From Pseudomonas mendocina (GTDB lineage Bacteria; Pseudomonadota; Gammaproteobacteria; Pseudomonadales; Pseudomonadaceae): a DNA stretch of 64,000 bases. The translations under genes and the position numbers were made by a program. The stretch lies in the NCBI RefSeq assembly GCF_900636545.1, contig NZ_LR134290.1, forward strand, positions 4,154,001 through 4,218,000. Direction: 5' to 3'. Under the pieces are notes generated by a model. The model made no database searches, was not told where the DNA came from, and saw only the letters and a program-made list of their open reading frames with translations. The first letter of the stretch is position 1; each line of letters opens with the position of its first letter. Below, in pieces: positions 43,729 to 53,270 of the stretch.

Positions 43729-44160
43729 TCAGGTCGACAGAGTCACCACGGCCATGGTCACCGAAGCCTTGCTGTACAGGCGTTTCTGGCCGTGTTCCTC
43801 GCCAAACACCTCGGCCTCGACCACTGTCGCCTGGCGCCCGGCCTTGAGCACCTCGGCGCGGCAGAACAACCGCGAGCTGCGCGCAGGTCGTAGCAGGTTG
43901 ACCTTGAACTCCAGCGTCAGCACCGTCTGCCCTTCGGCCACCAGCGTCGCAGCAGCGGCACCGGCTGCATGATCGGCCAGAGTGGTTTGCACACCGGCGT
44001 GGATGAAACCGTTCTGCTGCAAGTGGCGCTGCTGGATATCCAGCTCCGCCTCGACCCACCCCGGACCACAATCAGTGGCACGAATGCCCAGATCGTTGAT
44101 GAAATTGGCATCGGCGAAGCCTCGCTCGACCAACTCGCGATAACGCGGATGTGCTTGCAT
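43729..44160 (-). CDS. PaaI-type hotdog thioesterase
   Basis: The 143-residue protein starts MQAHPRYRELVERGFADANFINDLGI and contains QQNGFIHAGVQTTLADHAAGAAA, the active-site HGGxxxxLxD-like signature of PaaI/YbgC thioesterases. The core is TLEFKVNLLRPARSSRLFCRAEVLKAGRQATVVEAEVF. It is a single hotdog domain, presumably tetrameric, that hydrolyses aryl- or acyl-CoA. It is 12 bases downstream of the AidB-like gene on the same strand and probably in one operon with it. The chain length or substrate is unknown. Confidence 0.87.
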   Translation of the reverse strand: MQAHPRYRELVERGFADANFINDLGIRATDCGPGWVEAELDIQQRHLQQNGFIHAGVQTTLADHAAGAAAATLVAEGQTVLTLEFKVNLLRPARSSRLFCRAEVLKAGRQATVVEAEVFGEEHGQKRLYSKASVTMAVVTLST

Positions 44161-44172
44161 GCGGATCTCCGA

Positions 44173-45822
44173 TCAGGCCAGGTGCGGCGTGCTACGCGCC
44201 AGCAGCGCCTCGGCGTCGACGCCGCGTGGCAGAGTACCGTAGACCCGGCCACGGCCCTCCAGGCGGCTGGCGATAAAGGCATCGGAGACGGTGGCGTTGC
44301 CCGCCTCCAGCAGCAGCTTGGCCTGCAGCGCCACGGCCATGTCTTCGGTAAGCTGGCGCGCGCGGTATTGGATATCGGCGGTATCGGCAAAATCGGCTTT
44401 CAAACGCTGAATATGCGCCTTCAGGCGAGCATCGCCGTGGCCGTCGCCCAGCTCGGCGAACAGCGCATCGAGTACGCCGGGCTCCTTGGACAATGCGCGC
44501 AGCACGTCCAGGCATTGCACGTTGCCGGAGCCTTCCCAGATCGAATTGACCGGTGCTTCGCGGTACAGGCGCGGCAGGATGGTTTCCTCGACGTAACCGG
44601 CGCCACCCATGCACTCGCTGGCCTCGTAGATCATTTCCGGTGCCCGCTTGCAGATCCAGTACTTGCCCACGGCGGTGACCAGGCGGGCGAACTTGTCTTC
44701 CTGCTGGTCATGCTGATGGTCGAGCGCTCGGCCCATGCGCATGCACAGTGCCAGAGCGGCTTCGCTCTCCAGCGCCAGGTCGGCCAACACGTTCTGCATC
44801 AGCGGTTGATCGGCGAGCAGCTTGCCGCCCACCTGACGATGCGCACAGTGATGGGCGGCCTGGGTCAGAGCCTGGCGCATCAGGCTGCTGGAGCCGACCA
44901 TGCAATCGAAACGGGTCATGGCCACCATCTCGATGATGGTCGGCACGCCGCGCCCTTCCTCGCCGAGCATCCAGGCGAAGGCGCCGCGATATTCCACCTC
45001 GCTGGAGGCGTTGGCCCAGTTGCCCAGCTTGTTCTTCAGGCGCTGGATGTAGAACGCGTTACGCGTGCCGTCCGGGCGGTGACGCGGCAGCAGGAAGCAC
45101 GACAGGCCCTTGTCGGTGTATGCCAGGGTGAGAAAGGCGTCGCACATCGGCGCCGAGCAGAACCATTTGTGGCCAACCAACTCGTAGCCCTGCCCCGGCC
45201 CGCCGAGACCGATGGGATAGGCACGAGTGGTGTTGGCGCGCACGTCGGTGCCGCCCTGCTTCTCGGTCATGGCCATGCCGATGGTGACGCCGGTCTTCTG
45301 CTCCATCGGCAGGTTGCGCGGGTCGTATTCGGTGGCGAGGATCTTCGGCAGCCACTGCTCGGCCACGTTGGGCTGCAGGCGAATGGCGGGCACCGCGGCA
45401 AAGGTCATGGTCAGCGGGCAGCCGCTGGCCGCTTCGGCCTGGCTGTGCAGGTAGGTGAGACCAGCACGGGCGACATGGGCGCCGGCACGCGGATCGGTCC
45501 AGGGCAGCGACGGCAGGCCGTGCTCGACGGCCGTACGCATCAGCTCGTGATAGGCCGGATGGAATTCGACCAGGTCGATGCGATTGCCGTAGCGATCATG
45601 ACTCTTGAACACCGGCTTGTTCTCGTTGGCGAGAAAGCCGGCCTGCATCAGGGCACCGCCGGCCAGCGCACCATAGGCGCTCAGGCGTTCGTCCGCCCAG
45701 GCGCCGTCATAGCGGCGAACCCATTCCTGCAGCGGCAAGTCGAGGCGATAGAGGTTGGCGCCGTCCAGGCTCGGCACCTGGTTGAACACCTCATGGGTTT
45801 CGGCGTGCAGGCTGGGTCTCAT
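44173..45822 (-). CDS. aidB: AidB-like acyl-CoA dehydrogenase family protein
   Basis: The 549-residue protein starts MRPSLHAETHEVFNQVPSLDGANLYRLDLPLQEW, the usual N-terminus of AidB-type proteins (E. coli AidB has 541 residues). Landmarks are MAMTEKQGGTDVRANTT (flavin and substrate region), YELVGHKWFCSAPMCDAFL and YEASECMGGAGYVEET with the catalytic-type Glu region. AidB binds DNA and FAD and may protect DNA from alkylation; enzyme activity is weak. Its ATG lies in the last codons of the TetR gene (ATGA overlap at 45822-45819). PaaI follows 12 bases downstream. Relatives in Pseudomonas are often named isovaleryl-CoA dehydrogenase-like. Confidence 0.82.
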   Translation of the reverse strand: MRPSLHAETHEVFNQVPSLDGANLYRLDLPLQEWVRRYDGAWADERLSAYGALAGGALMQAGFLANENKPVFKSHDRYGNRIDLVEFHPAYHELMRTAVEHGLPSLPWTDPRAGAHVARAGLTYLHSQAEAASGCPLTMTFAAVPAIRLQPNVAEQWLPKILATEYDPRNLPMEQKTGVTIGMAMTEKQGGTDVRANTTRAYPIGLGGPGQGYELVGHKWFCSAPMCDAFLTLAYTDKGLSCFLLPRHRPDGTRNAFYIQRLKNKLGNWANASSEVEYRGAFAWMLGEEGRGVPTIIEMVAMTRFDCMVGSSSLMRQALTQAAHHCAHRQVGGKLLADQPLMQNVLADLALESEAALALCMRMGRALDHQHDQQEDKFARLVTAVGKYWICKRAPEMIYEASECMGGAGYVEETILPRLYREAPVNSIWEGSGNVQCLDVLRALSKEPGVLDALFAELGDGHGDARLKAHIQRLKADFADTADIQYRARQLTEDMAVALQAKLLLEAGNATVSDAFIASRLEGRGRVYGTLPRGVDAEALLARSTPHLA

Positions 45823-46460
45823 CGCGTGGGCTCCTCGGCGCCGACGGCGCGCAGGCAGAAGGTGGCAAGGCTGGCGCTGACCTGCGCCAGCTCCAGAGTG
45901 GGTTTACCCGCTTCGCGCGCAGCGCGAGCAGGCGGTGAAAGTGGCCCGACCAGGGCCTCGGCAATAGCGCCAACCAGGCAGGCCGCCACCAGGCCGATCG
46001 GCTCGACGCGAAACTCGCCGGCTCCGGCGCCCTCCTCCAGCAGGTCGCTGAACAGTTCGGCGTAGGCTTCGCGGTAAAGCAGGCGCTGCTCGTCGACTTC
46101 GGGATCGACCGGTTCGGCAATCAGCGCAAAGGCCAGGCGGCGGCTGTGCCAGGCACGGGCAGCGAACTGCTCCAGGCCGTTGCGTAGACGCTCGCTGGCG
46201 CTGCCCGGCCCGCGCAGGGCGGCGGCCAGGGCATCGACTTCACGCTGGCTGGCAGCGGCGAAGACTTCGGCGGCAAGCTCGCCCTTGCTGCGAAAGTGGC
46301 GGTACAGGCTGCCTGTGGCGATGCCGACATCCTCCGCCAGCGCCTGCATGGTCAGGGCCGCGAAGCCACCAGCACTGACCCGTTCCAGCGCGCAAGCGAG
46401 AATGCGCTGACGCTGCGCCTGGTCGCGGTCGATTCGTGCTTCGGTGATGCGGTAGGCCAT
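45819..46460 (-). CDS. TetR/AcrR family regulator of the aidB-like operon
   Basis: The 213-residue protein starts MAYRITEARIDRDQAQRQRILACALERVSAGGFAALTMQALAEDVGIATGSLYRHFRSKG, a TetR helix-turn-helix at residues 15-65. The C-terminal ligand-binding domain is variable. The stop overlaps the AidB-like start (ATGA). The start codon (46460-46458) lies inside a perfect 26-bp inverted repeat, so the protein likely represses its own operon by binding there. The ligand is unknown, but acyl-CoA or an electrophile would fit the operon content. Confidence 0.87.
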   Translation of the reverse strand: MAYRITEARIDRDQAQRQRILACALERVSAGGFAALTMQALAEDVGIATGSLYRHFRSKGELAAEVFAAASQREVDALAAALRGPGSASERLRNGLEQFAARAWHSRRLAFALIAEPVDPEVDEQRLLYREAYAELFSDLLEEGAGAGEFRVEPIGLVAACLVGAIAEALVGPLSPPARAAREAGKPTLELAQVSASLATFCLRAVGAEEPTR

Positions 46461-46512
46461 GGTCTGAATCCTGATTCACTGCCGGTCAGTGAATCAGGAT
46501 TCAGACCATGGC
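46456..46512. promoter_or_regulatory. Nested inverted repeats over the TetR start codon (putative double operator)
   Basis: Arms 46456-46481 and 46487-46512 are perfect 26-bp inverted copies separated by five bases (CCGGT). Inside each arm is a second palindrome, TGAATC-N2-GATTCA (46465-46478 and 46490-46503). The centres of these are 25 bases apart. The left arm includes the TetR ATG at 46460-46458, and no U-tract follows in either direction. The structure fits two TetR-family operator sites used for autoregulation. Confidence 0.72.
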
Positions 46513-46578
46513 TAAAGGGACGATCCGGCCAAATCTGCCGCCGAATCGGGAATTCAGCGATCCACATCTGGCCGTCCG

Positions 46579-48990
46579 TCAGACCGGTGCAGCGCCACCG
46601 GAGGCCGCTGCTGGCTGGCACAGCACCCAGTCGTGCAGCAATACGCGCAGCTCTTCGAACTTGACTGGCTTGGCCAGATAGTCGCTCATGCCCGCGGCCA
46701 GGCAACGCTCCCGGTCACCACTGTGGCTGTGCGCAGTGATCGCCAGCACCGGTACATCGGTGCAACCAGGCAAGGCGCGAATCGCACGGCAGGTGGCGAA
46801 ACCGTCCATCACCGGCATCTGGCAGTCCAGCAGCACCGCATCGACGCTTTCGCCGCGCAGCAACTCCAGTGCCTCGGCACCGTTGTCGGCGGTGCGCACC
46901 CGATAGCCGAGCTTGAGCAGCATGCCGCGCGTCACCAGTTGGTTGATCGCGTTGTCCTCGACGATCAGCACCGTGCATTGCTGTGCCTGACGTAGCGCGA
47001 TGCCGCTCGGCAAGCGCTGTGAGCGCGAGACCGGCGCCGACTGCTGTTCCGGCAGGGTCAGCGGTACGTTGAGGCGGAAGCGGCTGCCGACGTCAGGCTG
47101 CGACTCGTGGCTGAGGCTGCCGCCTAGCAGATCGACCAATTGACGGCAGATCGCCAGGCCGATGCCCAGGCCGCCGTACTTGCGGGTCATGGAGCCGTCG
47201 AGCTGGTGGAAACGCTGATACAGGTCGCCTTCGCCATGGGCGAAACCGATGCCGGTATCACTGACCATCACGCTCAACGGCAGATTATTGCCCTGGCTGC
47301 CAGCGCGGCCGACCTGCAGCCTCACACCTCCCTCGCTGGTGAACTTGATGGCGTTGTCCAGCAGGTAGCCCAGGGCCTGTGCCAGCTTGGTGGCATCGCC
47401 TTCCAGGGTGTCGGGCAAACTGTCGTCCAGCTCCAGTGTGAAGGTCAGGCCCTTGTCCTCGGCACGCGGCGCGTACTGCGCGCGCAGCCCGTCGAACAGG
47501 CCGCGCAGGCTGAATGCCTCTCGCCGTGGGTAGAGCTTGCCGGCCTGCAGCTCGGTCAGGGCAAGGATATCGTTGACCATGCGCATCATGTCGCGCGCCG
47601 AGGCAGCTGCGGTCTTCTGGTACTGCTCCAGCTCGACATCCATCTTCACCGTCTGCATCAGCTCCAGCGAGCCGATCACACCATTCATTGGCGTGCGCAG
47701 CTCATGGGTGACGGTGGCGAGGAACTCGTCCTTGAAGCGGTTGCTGTCAGCCAGCTCCTGGTTCAACTCCTCGAGCTTGCGCCCGGCCTCCTGGAGGATG
47801 CGTGCGCGCTCCTCCTTCATCGCGTTGATGCGGTCTGCCAATGCCAGCGACAGCAGGCTGACCTCCAGCGCCGAGCCGATCTGGCTGGCGTACATGGTCA
47901 GAAAGACGTTGGGCAGATAGCCCAGTACCATCAGCGTGTTGACGATGCCGCCGACAAGGAACGCCGTCCAGGCGAAGATGAAGTAGCGCGCCACGCGCAT
48001 GCCGCGCAACCAGGCCAGGATGCCGGCTGCGAAGATCACCACGGTGAACAGCAATGCCAGGTAGGTGGCCAGGCGCAACGCCGTTGCATAACTGATGCAC
48101 AGCGCCAGGATCATCACCACGGCCCCACAGGCCATGAGCAACAGCAACAGGCGATCGACCCAGGCGCTGTGCTCGGCGGTGTGCAGGAAGCTGCGCGCGA
48201 ACTGGCAGCCGAAAAGCGCCGCCGAGCCGATCAAAAAAGGCGTGGCGGCGTTGGCCCACCAGGGGCTGTTGGGCCAGAAGAACTCGATGCCCGCGCCGTT
48301 GACCGATATCTGGTAGAGGCCGAACGAGGCGATATAGAGGATGTAGTAGAGGTAGCTGGTGTCGCGCACGCTGAGGAAGATGAACAGGTTGTACACCAGC
48401 ATCACCAGCAGCACGCCGTAGATGATGCCAAGTACGTAGATGCGACCGGGCTGTTCTTCCAGATAGGCGTTGGGCGCCCACAACGTCAGCGGCGCCTGGA
48501 TCGAACCCTGGCTTTCCAGACGCAGGTAGATGCGCTTGACCTGCCCCGGCTCGAGGTTCAGCTCGAACAGGTAGTTGTTCTGGCGAATCTGCCGGCTGTC
48601 GAACGGCAGCGCATCGCCGGTGCGTTGCGCCAGGGCAAAGCCGCCATGCTTGTCGGGAAGGTAGAGTTCAAGGTGATCGAGCGGCGGGTAGGCCAGTTCC
48701 AGCAGCCAGTTGCGGTCGCCCTTCGCCTTCACCGGGCGATATTCAAGATCCAGACGCAACCAGAAAACCGAGCGCGAATAACCGGCATTGAGTACGGGCT
48801 TGTCATGCAGGCGGAAGCTGCCCTGCACGGCCGGCGAAGCGACATCATCGATGCTGGCGTCGCCACGTACGTCCTCGAACACGTACATGCTCTGCCCCAA
48901 AGGCAGAATGCGCATCTGTTCGTCGAAGGTAACGGCGCCCGCGAGCGAGGAAAAAACGAGGCTCAAGAAGAGCAGGAGCAGCCGGTGCAT
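46579..48990 (-). CDS. ladS: Hybrid sensor kinase LadS (7TMR-DISM, histidine kinase, receiver)
   Basis: The 803-residue protein starts with a signal-like helix (MHRLLLLFLSLVFSSLAGA). A periplasmic DISMED2-type beta domain spans about residues 25-180, then seven hydrophobic helices (about 185-390, 7TMR-DISM_7TM), then a histidine kinase. H429 lies in THELRTPMNG, the ATPase boxes follow (YLLDNAIKF, VSDTGIGF, YGGLGIGLAIC), and a C-terminal receiver domain carries Asp722 in LLDCQMPVMDG. This matches P. aeruginosa LadS (PA3974), which responds to calcium and feeds the GacS-GacA-Rsm pathway to favour sessile life. The place between the TetR gene and thiD is the same as there. The hybrid has no HPt domain, as for LadS. 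Confidence 0.9.
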   Translation of the reverse strand: MHRLLLLFLSLVFSSLAGAVTFDEQMRILPLGQSMYVFEDVRGDASIDDVASPAVQGSFRLHDKPVLNAGYSRSVFWLRLDLEYRPVKAKGDRNWLLELAYPPLDHLELYLPDKHGGFALAQRTGDALPFDSRQIRQNNYLFELNLEPGQVKRIYLRLESQGSIQAPLTLWAPNAYLEEQPGRIYVLGIIYGVLLVMLVYNLFIFLSVRDTSYLYYILYIASFGLYQISVNGAGIEFFWPNSPWWANAATPFLIGSAALFGCQFARSFLHTAEHSAWVDRLLLLLMACGAVVMILALCISYATALRLATYLALLFTVVIFAAGILAWLRGMRVARYFIFAWTAFLVGGIVNTLMVLGYLPNVFLTMYASQIGSALEVSLLSLALADRINAMKEERARILQEAGRKLEELNQELADSNRFKDEFLATVTHELRTPMNGVIGSLELMQTVKMDVELEQYQKTAAASARDMMRMVNDILALTELQAGKLYPRREAFSLRGLFDGLRAQYAPRAEDKGLTFTLELDDSLPDTLEGDATKLAQALGYLLDNAIKFTSEGGVRLQVGRAGSQGNNLPLSVMVSDTGIGFAHGEGDLYQRFHQLDGSMTRKYGGLGIGLAICRQLVDLLGGSLSHESQPDVGSRFRLNVPLTLPEQQSAPVSRSQRLPSGIALRQAQQCTVLIVEDNAINQLVTRGMLLKLGYRVRTADNGAEALELLRGESVDAVLLDCQMPVMDGFATCRAIRALPGCTDVPVLAITAHSHSGDRERCLAAGMSDYLAKPVKFEELRVLLHDWVLCQPAAASGGAAPV

Positions 48991-49247
48991 ACGACCCCAC
49001 GAGCCCTGTCGGACGACATCGGGACCCCATTACCCCATCTGATGATGTCGTCACGCACGGCAGACTTATATTCGAATCGCCCTACTCTAGGGGCTGGCGT
49101 AGCGCTTTTCCAGATTCAGGCCGCAGTTCGAGACTCGCCTCCTCAGCACATGCCGCTCAGAGGCGTCGCATGCCAGCTACCTCGAGCCAGTGCCATCACC
49201 CAAGCCGTGCAGCGATCAGGTGGCCGTTAGTGATAAGCTCGCGCACC

Positions 49248-50045
49248 ATGAAAATGCCAAACTCCCGCCCCGTAGTGCTCTGCATGTCCGGTCACGACCC
49301 CAGCGGTGGTGCCGGTCTGCAGGCCGATATCGAAGCCCTGCTGGCTCAAGGCTGCCACGCCGCCCCGACGGTGACCGCCCTGACCGTGCAGGATACCGTC
49401 AACGTCACCGACTTCCGCGTACTCGATCGCGACTGGGTACTGGCCCAGGCCCGCGCCGTGATTGCCGACATGCCCGTGGCCGCCGTCAAGCTGGGCATGC
49501 TCGGTTCGGTAGAGATGGTCGAGAACGTGCTCGAAGTGATGAGCCAGCTGCCTGGCGTACCGCTGGTCTGCGATCCGGTGCTGCGCGCCGGCGGCGGCGG
49601 TTCGCTGGGCAAGAACGACGTCGGCTTCGCCATGCGTGAACGGCTGTTCGCCGTGTCCACCATTGCCACACCGAACCTGCCGGAAGCACGCATCCTTGCC
49701 GAGCTGCCGGAAGGTTCGGCCGACGAATGCGCCGAGAAGCTGCTGCCCTTCATCGAGCACCTGCTGATCACCGGCGGCCATGGCGACGAAGCCGAAGTGC
49801 ACAACCGTCTCTATAGCCGCGACGGCAGCCGCCACACCTTTACCTGCGCACGCCTGCCCGGCAGCTACCACGGCTCCGGCTGCACCCTGGCCAGCACCCT
49901 GGCTGGTCGCCTGGCGCTGGGCGAGGAACTGGTCAGCGCGGTGAAGAGTGCCCTGGACTACACCTGGCGTACCCTGCGCGACGCCGAACAACCCGGCCAC
50001 GGCCAGTACGTGCCACGCCGTCTGCCTTTGGACTACGGCCAATGA
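49248..50045 (+). CDS. thiD: Hydroxymethylpyrimidine/phosphomethylpyrimidine kinase
   Basis: The ATG at 49248 gives 265 residues; ATG 49254 is an alternative two codons later. The start lacks a strong ribosome site. It carries the ribokinase-like motifs [20 protein letters not shown] (N-terminal nucleotide/substrate loop), [14 protein letters not shown] and, near the C-terminus, [21 protein letters not shown] with the catalytic region. ThiD phosphorylates HMP to HMP-P and HMP-PP for thiamine biosynthesis. Its stop overlaps the thiE start (ATGA). No TPP riboswitch is visible in the 257-base upstream gap that separates it from ladS. Confidence 0.93.
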   Translation: MKMPNSRPVVLCMSGHDPSGGAGLQADIEALLAQGCHAAPTVTALTVQDTVNVTDFRVLDRDWVLAQARAVIADMPVAAVKLGMLGSVEMVENVLEVMSQLPGVPLVCDPVLRAGGGGSLGKNDVGFAMRERLFAVSTIATPNLPEARILAELPEGSADECAEKLLPFIEHLLITGGHGDEAEVHNRLYSRDGSRHTFTCARLPGSYHGSGCTLASTLAGRLALGEELVSAVKSALDYTWRTLRDAEQPGHGQYVPRRLPLDYGQ

Positions 50046-50668
50046 CGTCACTGCGCGGCCTCTACGCCATAACCGACACACCGCTGCTGGCCGGCGGCAA
50101 GCTGCTGCCCTACGCCGAAGCAGCGCTGATTGGCGGCGCGCGCCTGCTGCAGTACCGCGACAAATTAGGCGATGCCGTGCGCCGCTTCGATGAAGCGCAG
50201 GCGCTGGCCGAACTGTGCCGACGCCACGGCGCCACGCTGATCATCAACGATGACCTGGAGCTGGCCGCGCGCCTGGGCGTCGGCCTGCATCTGGGCCAGA
50301 CTGACGGCTCGCTGGCCGCCGCCCGCGCCCGCCTCGGCAGCGAGGCAGTGATCGGCGGCACCTGCCATGCCCAGTTAGAACTGGCCGAGCGCGCCGTCGC
50401 CGAAGGCGCCAGCTACATCGCCTTTGGCCGCTTCTTCAACTCCAACACCAAACCCGGCGCTCCGGCGGCTACCGTGGAGCTGCTGGATCAGGCACGCACG
50501 CGCTTTGCACAGCCCATCGTCGCCATCGGCGGCGTGACCCTGGAAACCGCACCCGGACTGATCGCCCGTGGTGCCAGCATGATTGCCGTGATCCACGCCC
50601 TGTTCGCTGCGGACTCCGCCCTTGAGGTGCAAGACCGCGCCCGCGCCTTCGCCGCGCTGTTCGATTGA
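50042..50668 (+). CDS. thiE: Thiamine-phosphate synthase
   Basis: The 208-residue protein starts [42 protein letters not shown]. The TIM-barrel motifs of ThiE are visible: [54 protein letters not shown] and IVAIGGVT. ThiE couples HMP-PP with thiazole phosphate to make thiamine phosphate. Translational overlap with thiD and a 22-base gap to hemL suggest one operon, thiD-thiE-hemL, as in other pseudomonads. Confidence 0.94.
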   Translation: MTSLRGLYAITDTPLLAGGKLLPYAEAALIGGARLLQYRDKLGDAVRRFDEAQALAELCRRHGATLIINDDLELAARLGVGLHLGQTDGSLAAARARLGSEAVIGGTCHAQLELAERAVAEGASYIAFGRFFNSNTKPGAPAATVELLDQARTRFAQPIVAIGGVTLETAPGLIARGASMIAVIHALFAADSALEVQDRARAFAALFD

Positions 50669-50690
50669 TCCCTTTCAGAGAGAACCTGCC

Positions 50691-51980
50691 ATGTCCCGCT
50701 CCGAAATCCTCTTCGCCAACGCCCAGAAGCACATCCCCGGCGGCGTCAACTCGCCGGTGCGCGCCTTCCGCAGCGTCGGCGGCACGCCGCTGTTCTTCAA
50801 GCACGCCGAAGGCGCCTACGTGGTGGATGAGGACGACAAACGCTACGTCGATTACGTCGGCTCCTGGGGCCCGATGATCCTCGGCCACAGCCACCCGGAC
50901 GTACTCGACTCGGTACGTCGTCAGCTCGAACATGGCCTGTCCTATGGCGCGCCGACTGCCCTGGAAACCGAAATGGCCGAGCTGGTGTGCAGCCTGGTGC
51001 CGTCGATGGAAATGGTGCGCATGGTCAGCTCCGGCACCGAGGCGACCATGAGCGCCATCCGCCTGGCCCGCGGCTACACCGGTCGCGACAGCATCATCAA
51101 GTTCGAGGGTTGCTACCACGGCCACTCCGACAGCCTGCTGGTGAAAGCCGGCTCCGGCCTGCTGACCCAGGGCGTGCCGAGCTCGGCCGGGGTGCCGGCG
51201 GACTTCGCCAAACACACCCTGACCCTGCCCTTCAACGACATCGCCGCAGTCGAGCAAACCCTGAGCGAAGTCGGCCAGACCGTGGCCTGCATCATCGTCG
51301 AGCCGGTGGCCGGCAACATGAACTGCGTGCCGCCGGCGCCGGGCTTCCTCGAAGGCCTGCGCGCACTGTGCGACCAGCATGGCGTGGTGCTGATCTTCGA
51401 TGAAGTGATGACCGGCTTCCGTGTCGCCCTCGGCGGTGCGCAAGCGCACTACGGCATCACGCCGGATCTGTCGACCTTCGGCAAGATCGTCGGCGGTGGC
51501 ATGCCGGTCGGCTGCTTCGGTGGCAAGCGCGAGATCATGGGCTGCATCGCCCCGCTCGGCCCGGTCTACCAGGCCGGCACCCTGTCGGGTAACCCACTGG
51601 CGATGGCTGCCGGCCTGACCACTCTCAAGCTGATCAGCCGCCCAGGCTTTCACGCCGAGCTGAGCGACTACACCTCGCGCATGCTCGCGGGCCTGCAGGA
51701 GCGCGCCGATGCCGCTGGCATCCCCTTCGTCACCACGCAAGCTGGCGCCATGTTCGGTCTGTACTTCAGCGGCGCCGACGATATCGTCACCTTCGCCGAC
51801 GTGATGGCCAGCGACAGCGCGCGCTTCAACCGCTTCTTCCACTTGATGCTGGACGGTGGCGTGTACCTGGCACCGAGCGCCTTCGAAGCGGGCTTCACCT
51901 CCATCGCCCATGGCGACAAGGAGCTGGACATCACCTTCGCCGCCGCCGAGCGCGCCTTCGCCGAGCTGAAAAAAGCCTGA
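50691..51980 (+). CDS. hemL: Glutamate-1-semialdehyde 2,1-aminomutase
   Basis: The ATG at 50691 follows AGAGAGAACCTGCC and gives 429 residues starting [26 protein letters not shown], the typical N-terminus of HemL. The PLP fold type I motifs include [42 protein letters not shown] and [17 protein letters not shown] with the PLP lysine (about residue 265). HemL converts glutamate-1-semialdehyde to 5-aminolevulinate, the entry to tetrapyrrole (heme, siroheme, B12) synthesis. The stop overlaps the start of the next gene (TGATG). Confidence 0.95.
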   Translation: MSRSEILFANAQKHIPGGVNSPVRAFRSVGGTPLFFKHAEGAYVVDEDDKRYVDYVGSWGPMILGHSHPDVLDSVRRQLEHGLSYGAPTALETEMAELVCSLVPSMEMVRMVSSGTEATMSAIRLARGYTGRDSIIKFEGCYHGHSDSLLVKAGSGLLTQGVPSSAGVPADFAKHTLTLPFNDIAAVEQTLSEVGQTVACIIVEPVAGNMNCVPPAPGFLEGLRALCDQHGVVLIFDEVMTGFRVALGGAQAHYGITPDLSTFGKIVGGGMPVGCFGGKREIMGCIAPLGPVYQAGTLSGNPLAMAAGLTTLKLISRPGFHAELSDYTSRMLAGLQERADAAGIPFVTTQAGAMFGLYFSGADDIVTFADVMASDSARFNRFFHLMLDGGVYLAPSAFEAGFTSIAHGDKELDITFAAAERAFAELKKA

Positions 51981-52612
51981 TGCAATACAGCACCGCCTTC
52001 AGTGATGCGTTGCTGGCACTGGCGTGCGCCGCCTGTGTCTGGCTGATCGGCCGGGCACGTGGGCGTTACGGCGAAGGCGATCAGCCGGCGCTGTTCTGCG
52101 CGCTGCTGGGTTTTCTGCTGCCAGCTGCGGCGGCCTGCGTCGGCGTGATCCGCTACGGCTTCGACCCAAGCTGGCAGCCCGCGCACCTGTGGCTCTCGCA
52201 GGCCAGCAGCTTTCTCGGCCTGCCCCTGCTCGGCGCTGCGGCATTGGCGTTGGGCCGTGGCTGGGCCTGGAGCCGACCGAACTGGGGGCGAATCCTGCTC
52301 GGGCTGTGCGCCTTCTTCGAACTGTTCCGCCAGCTTGGCTACCTGGAGGATTACCGCCTGGCGCTGAACCTGGCCACGCTGGTGCTGATTCTCTATGCCG
52401 GCGCAGTCCAATGGCCGCGCCGGGCGCCAGCGATCAGCGCAGCTGTTGTGGTGGGCCTGTTTCTGCTGGCTGGCCTGGCGGTCGGCACCGAGGGCGTGAT
52501 CGGGCCGCTGCGCCGTATCGACCTGTTTCACGTGCTGCTCACACCGGCGTACCCGCTGCTGGCCTGGCTGCTGCTGAGCCTGCCGGGAAGTGCGAAACGA
52601 CAGACCGGGTAA
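51980..52612 (+). CDS. Multi-pass inner-membrane protein of unknown function
   Basis: The 210-residue protein starts [39 protein letters not shown]. Six hydrophobic helices alternate with short loops (about 10-25, 40-60, 75-92, 105-120, 128-165 and 180-200). I recognise no family motif; a weak reminder is the seven-TM ceramidase-like or DUF6962-type layout, but I would not assign it. It overlaps hemL by one base (TGATG), and so is presumably translated with it. The Sel1-repeat gene follows 106 bases later. Confidence 0.72.
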   Translation: MQYSTAFSDALLALACAACVWLIGRARGRYGEGDQPALFCALLGFLLPAAAACVGVIRYGFDPSWQPAHLWLSQASSFLGLPLLGAAALALGRGWAWSRPNWGRILLGLCAFFELFRQLGYLEDYRLALNLATLVLILYAGAVQWPRRAPAISAAVVVGLFLLAGLAVGTEGVIGPLRRIDLFHVLLTPAYPLLAWLLLSLPGSAKRQTG

Positions 52613-52718
52613 AGCCTTTGTAAGGAGCACGCGGTTTATTCCATAATGCGACGGTCGGCACGTTTTGCGCCGACCGGGCACGTCACCCGACCTGAACTGC
52701 CGAGGTCCCGTTATCCAG

Positions 52719-53267
52719 ATGAACCGCACCGGCCGCACCCTGTCCCTGGGCTGCCTGTTGCTTTTCCTCCCGCTGTTTGCGTTCGCAGGCGGCAACTCTC
52801 TGCTGATCCCCGCCAGCGGCAGCTGCGCCCTGAACGCCGCTCCCGAAGAAATGCCCGATGCACTGGCCAGCTGCCAGGAAATGGCACGCGCCGGCAATAT
52901 GCAGGCGGCCTATGAGCTGGGCGAGTATTACTACGACGGCAAACGCACCCCACGTGACCTCAAGCAAGCCCTGACCTGGTTCGAGCGCGCGTCGTTACAG
53001 GGTCACGCCGAAGCGCAACTGCGCCTGGGCACCATGTTCTTCCGCGGCGAAGGCGTACCGGCCAACAACGTGCAGGCCTACATCGTATTGAAGATGGCGT
53101 CGGTCAATGGCTCGGACGAAGCCATGGACAGCGCCGACCTGGTCTCGGCGCAAATGCGTCGCGATGAACTGGAAATCGCCAGCCAGGTGCTGGGGCAGAT
53201 CTTCCGCAGCTATCTGCTGGAACTGCAGACCGCCGAAGGTCGCTCGCCTTTCGCGCCGCTGCCCTGA
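52719..53267 (+). CDS. Sel1-like repeat (tetratricopeptide-related) exported protein
   Basis: The ATG at 52719 gives 182 residues with a signal peptide (MNRTGRTLSLGCLLLFLPLFAFAGG). Two Sel1-like repeats follow: AGNMQAAYELGEYYYDGKRTPRDLKQALTWFERASLQGHAEAQLRLGTMFFRGEGVPANNVQAYIVLKMASV is split into units at about 58-93 and 94-130. The final third is helical and charged. SLR proteins act as adaptor scaffolds, often in the periplasm. The partner is unknown. The intergenic repeat family of 17630 starts right after the gene. Confidence 0.83.
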   Translation: MNRTGRTLSLGCLLLFLPLFAFAGGNSLLIPASGSCALNAAPEEMPDALASCQEMARAGNMQAAYELGEYYYDGKRTPRDLKQALTWFERASLQGHAEAQLRLGTMFFRGEGVPANNVQAYIVLKMASVNGSDEAMDSADLVSAQMRRDELEIASQVLGQIFRSYLLELQTAEGRSPFAPLP

Positions 53268-53270
53268 CCC

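Noticed and set aside
43969..46065. Plus-strand 698-codon frame opposite aidB and TetR
   Set aside because: Antisense shadow; both minus-strand genes have clear motifs and start-stop coupling.
46456..46512. The large inverted repeat as an intrinsic terminator for ladS
   Set aside because: There is no run of T residues after either arm, and the nested TGAATC-N2-GATTCA palindromes fit operator sites better.
47140..49230. Long plus-strand open frame opposite ladS
   Set aside because: It is an antisense shadow of the kinase gene, rich in Gln/His/Arg, with no family signature.
49000..49247. TPP riboswitch upstream of thiD
   Set aside because: I looked for the CUGAGA and ACCUGA elements of the TPP aptamer and did not find them in order.
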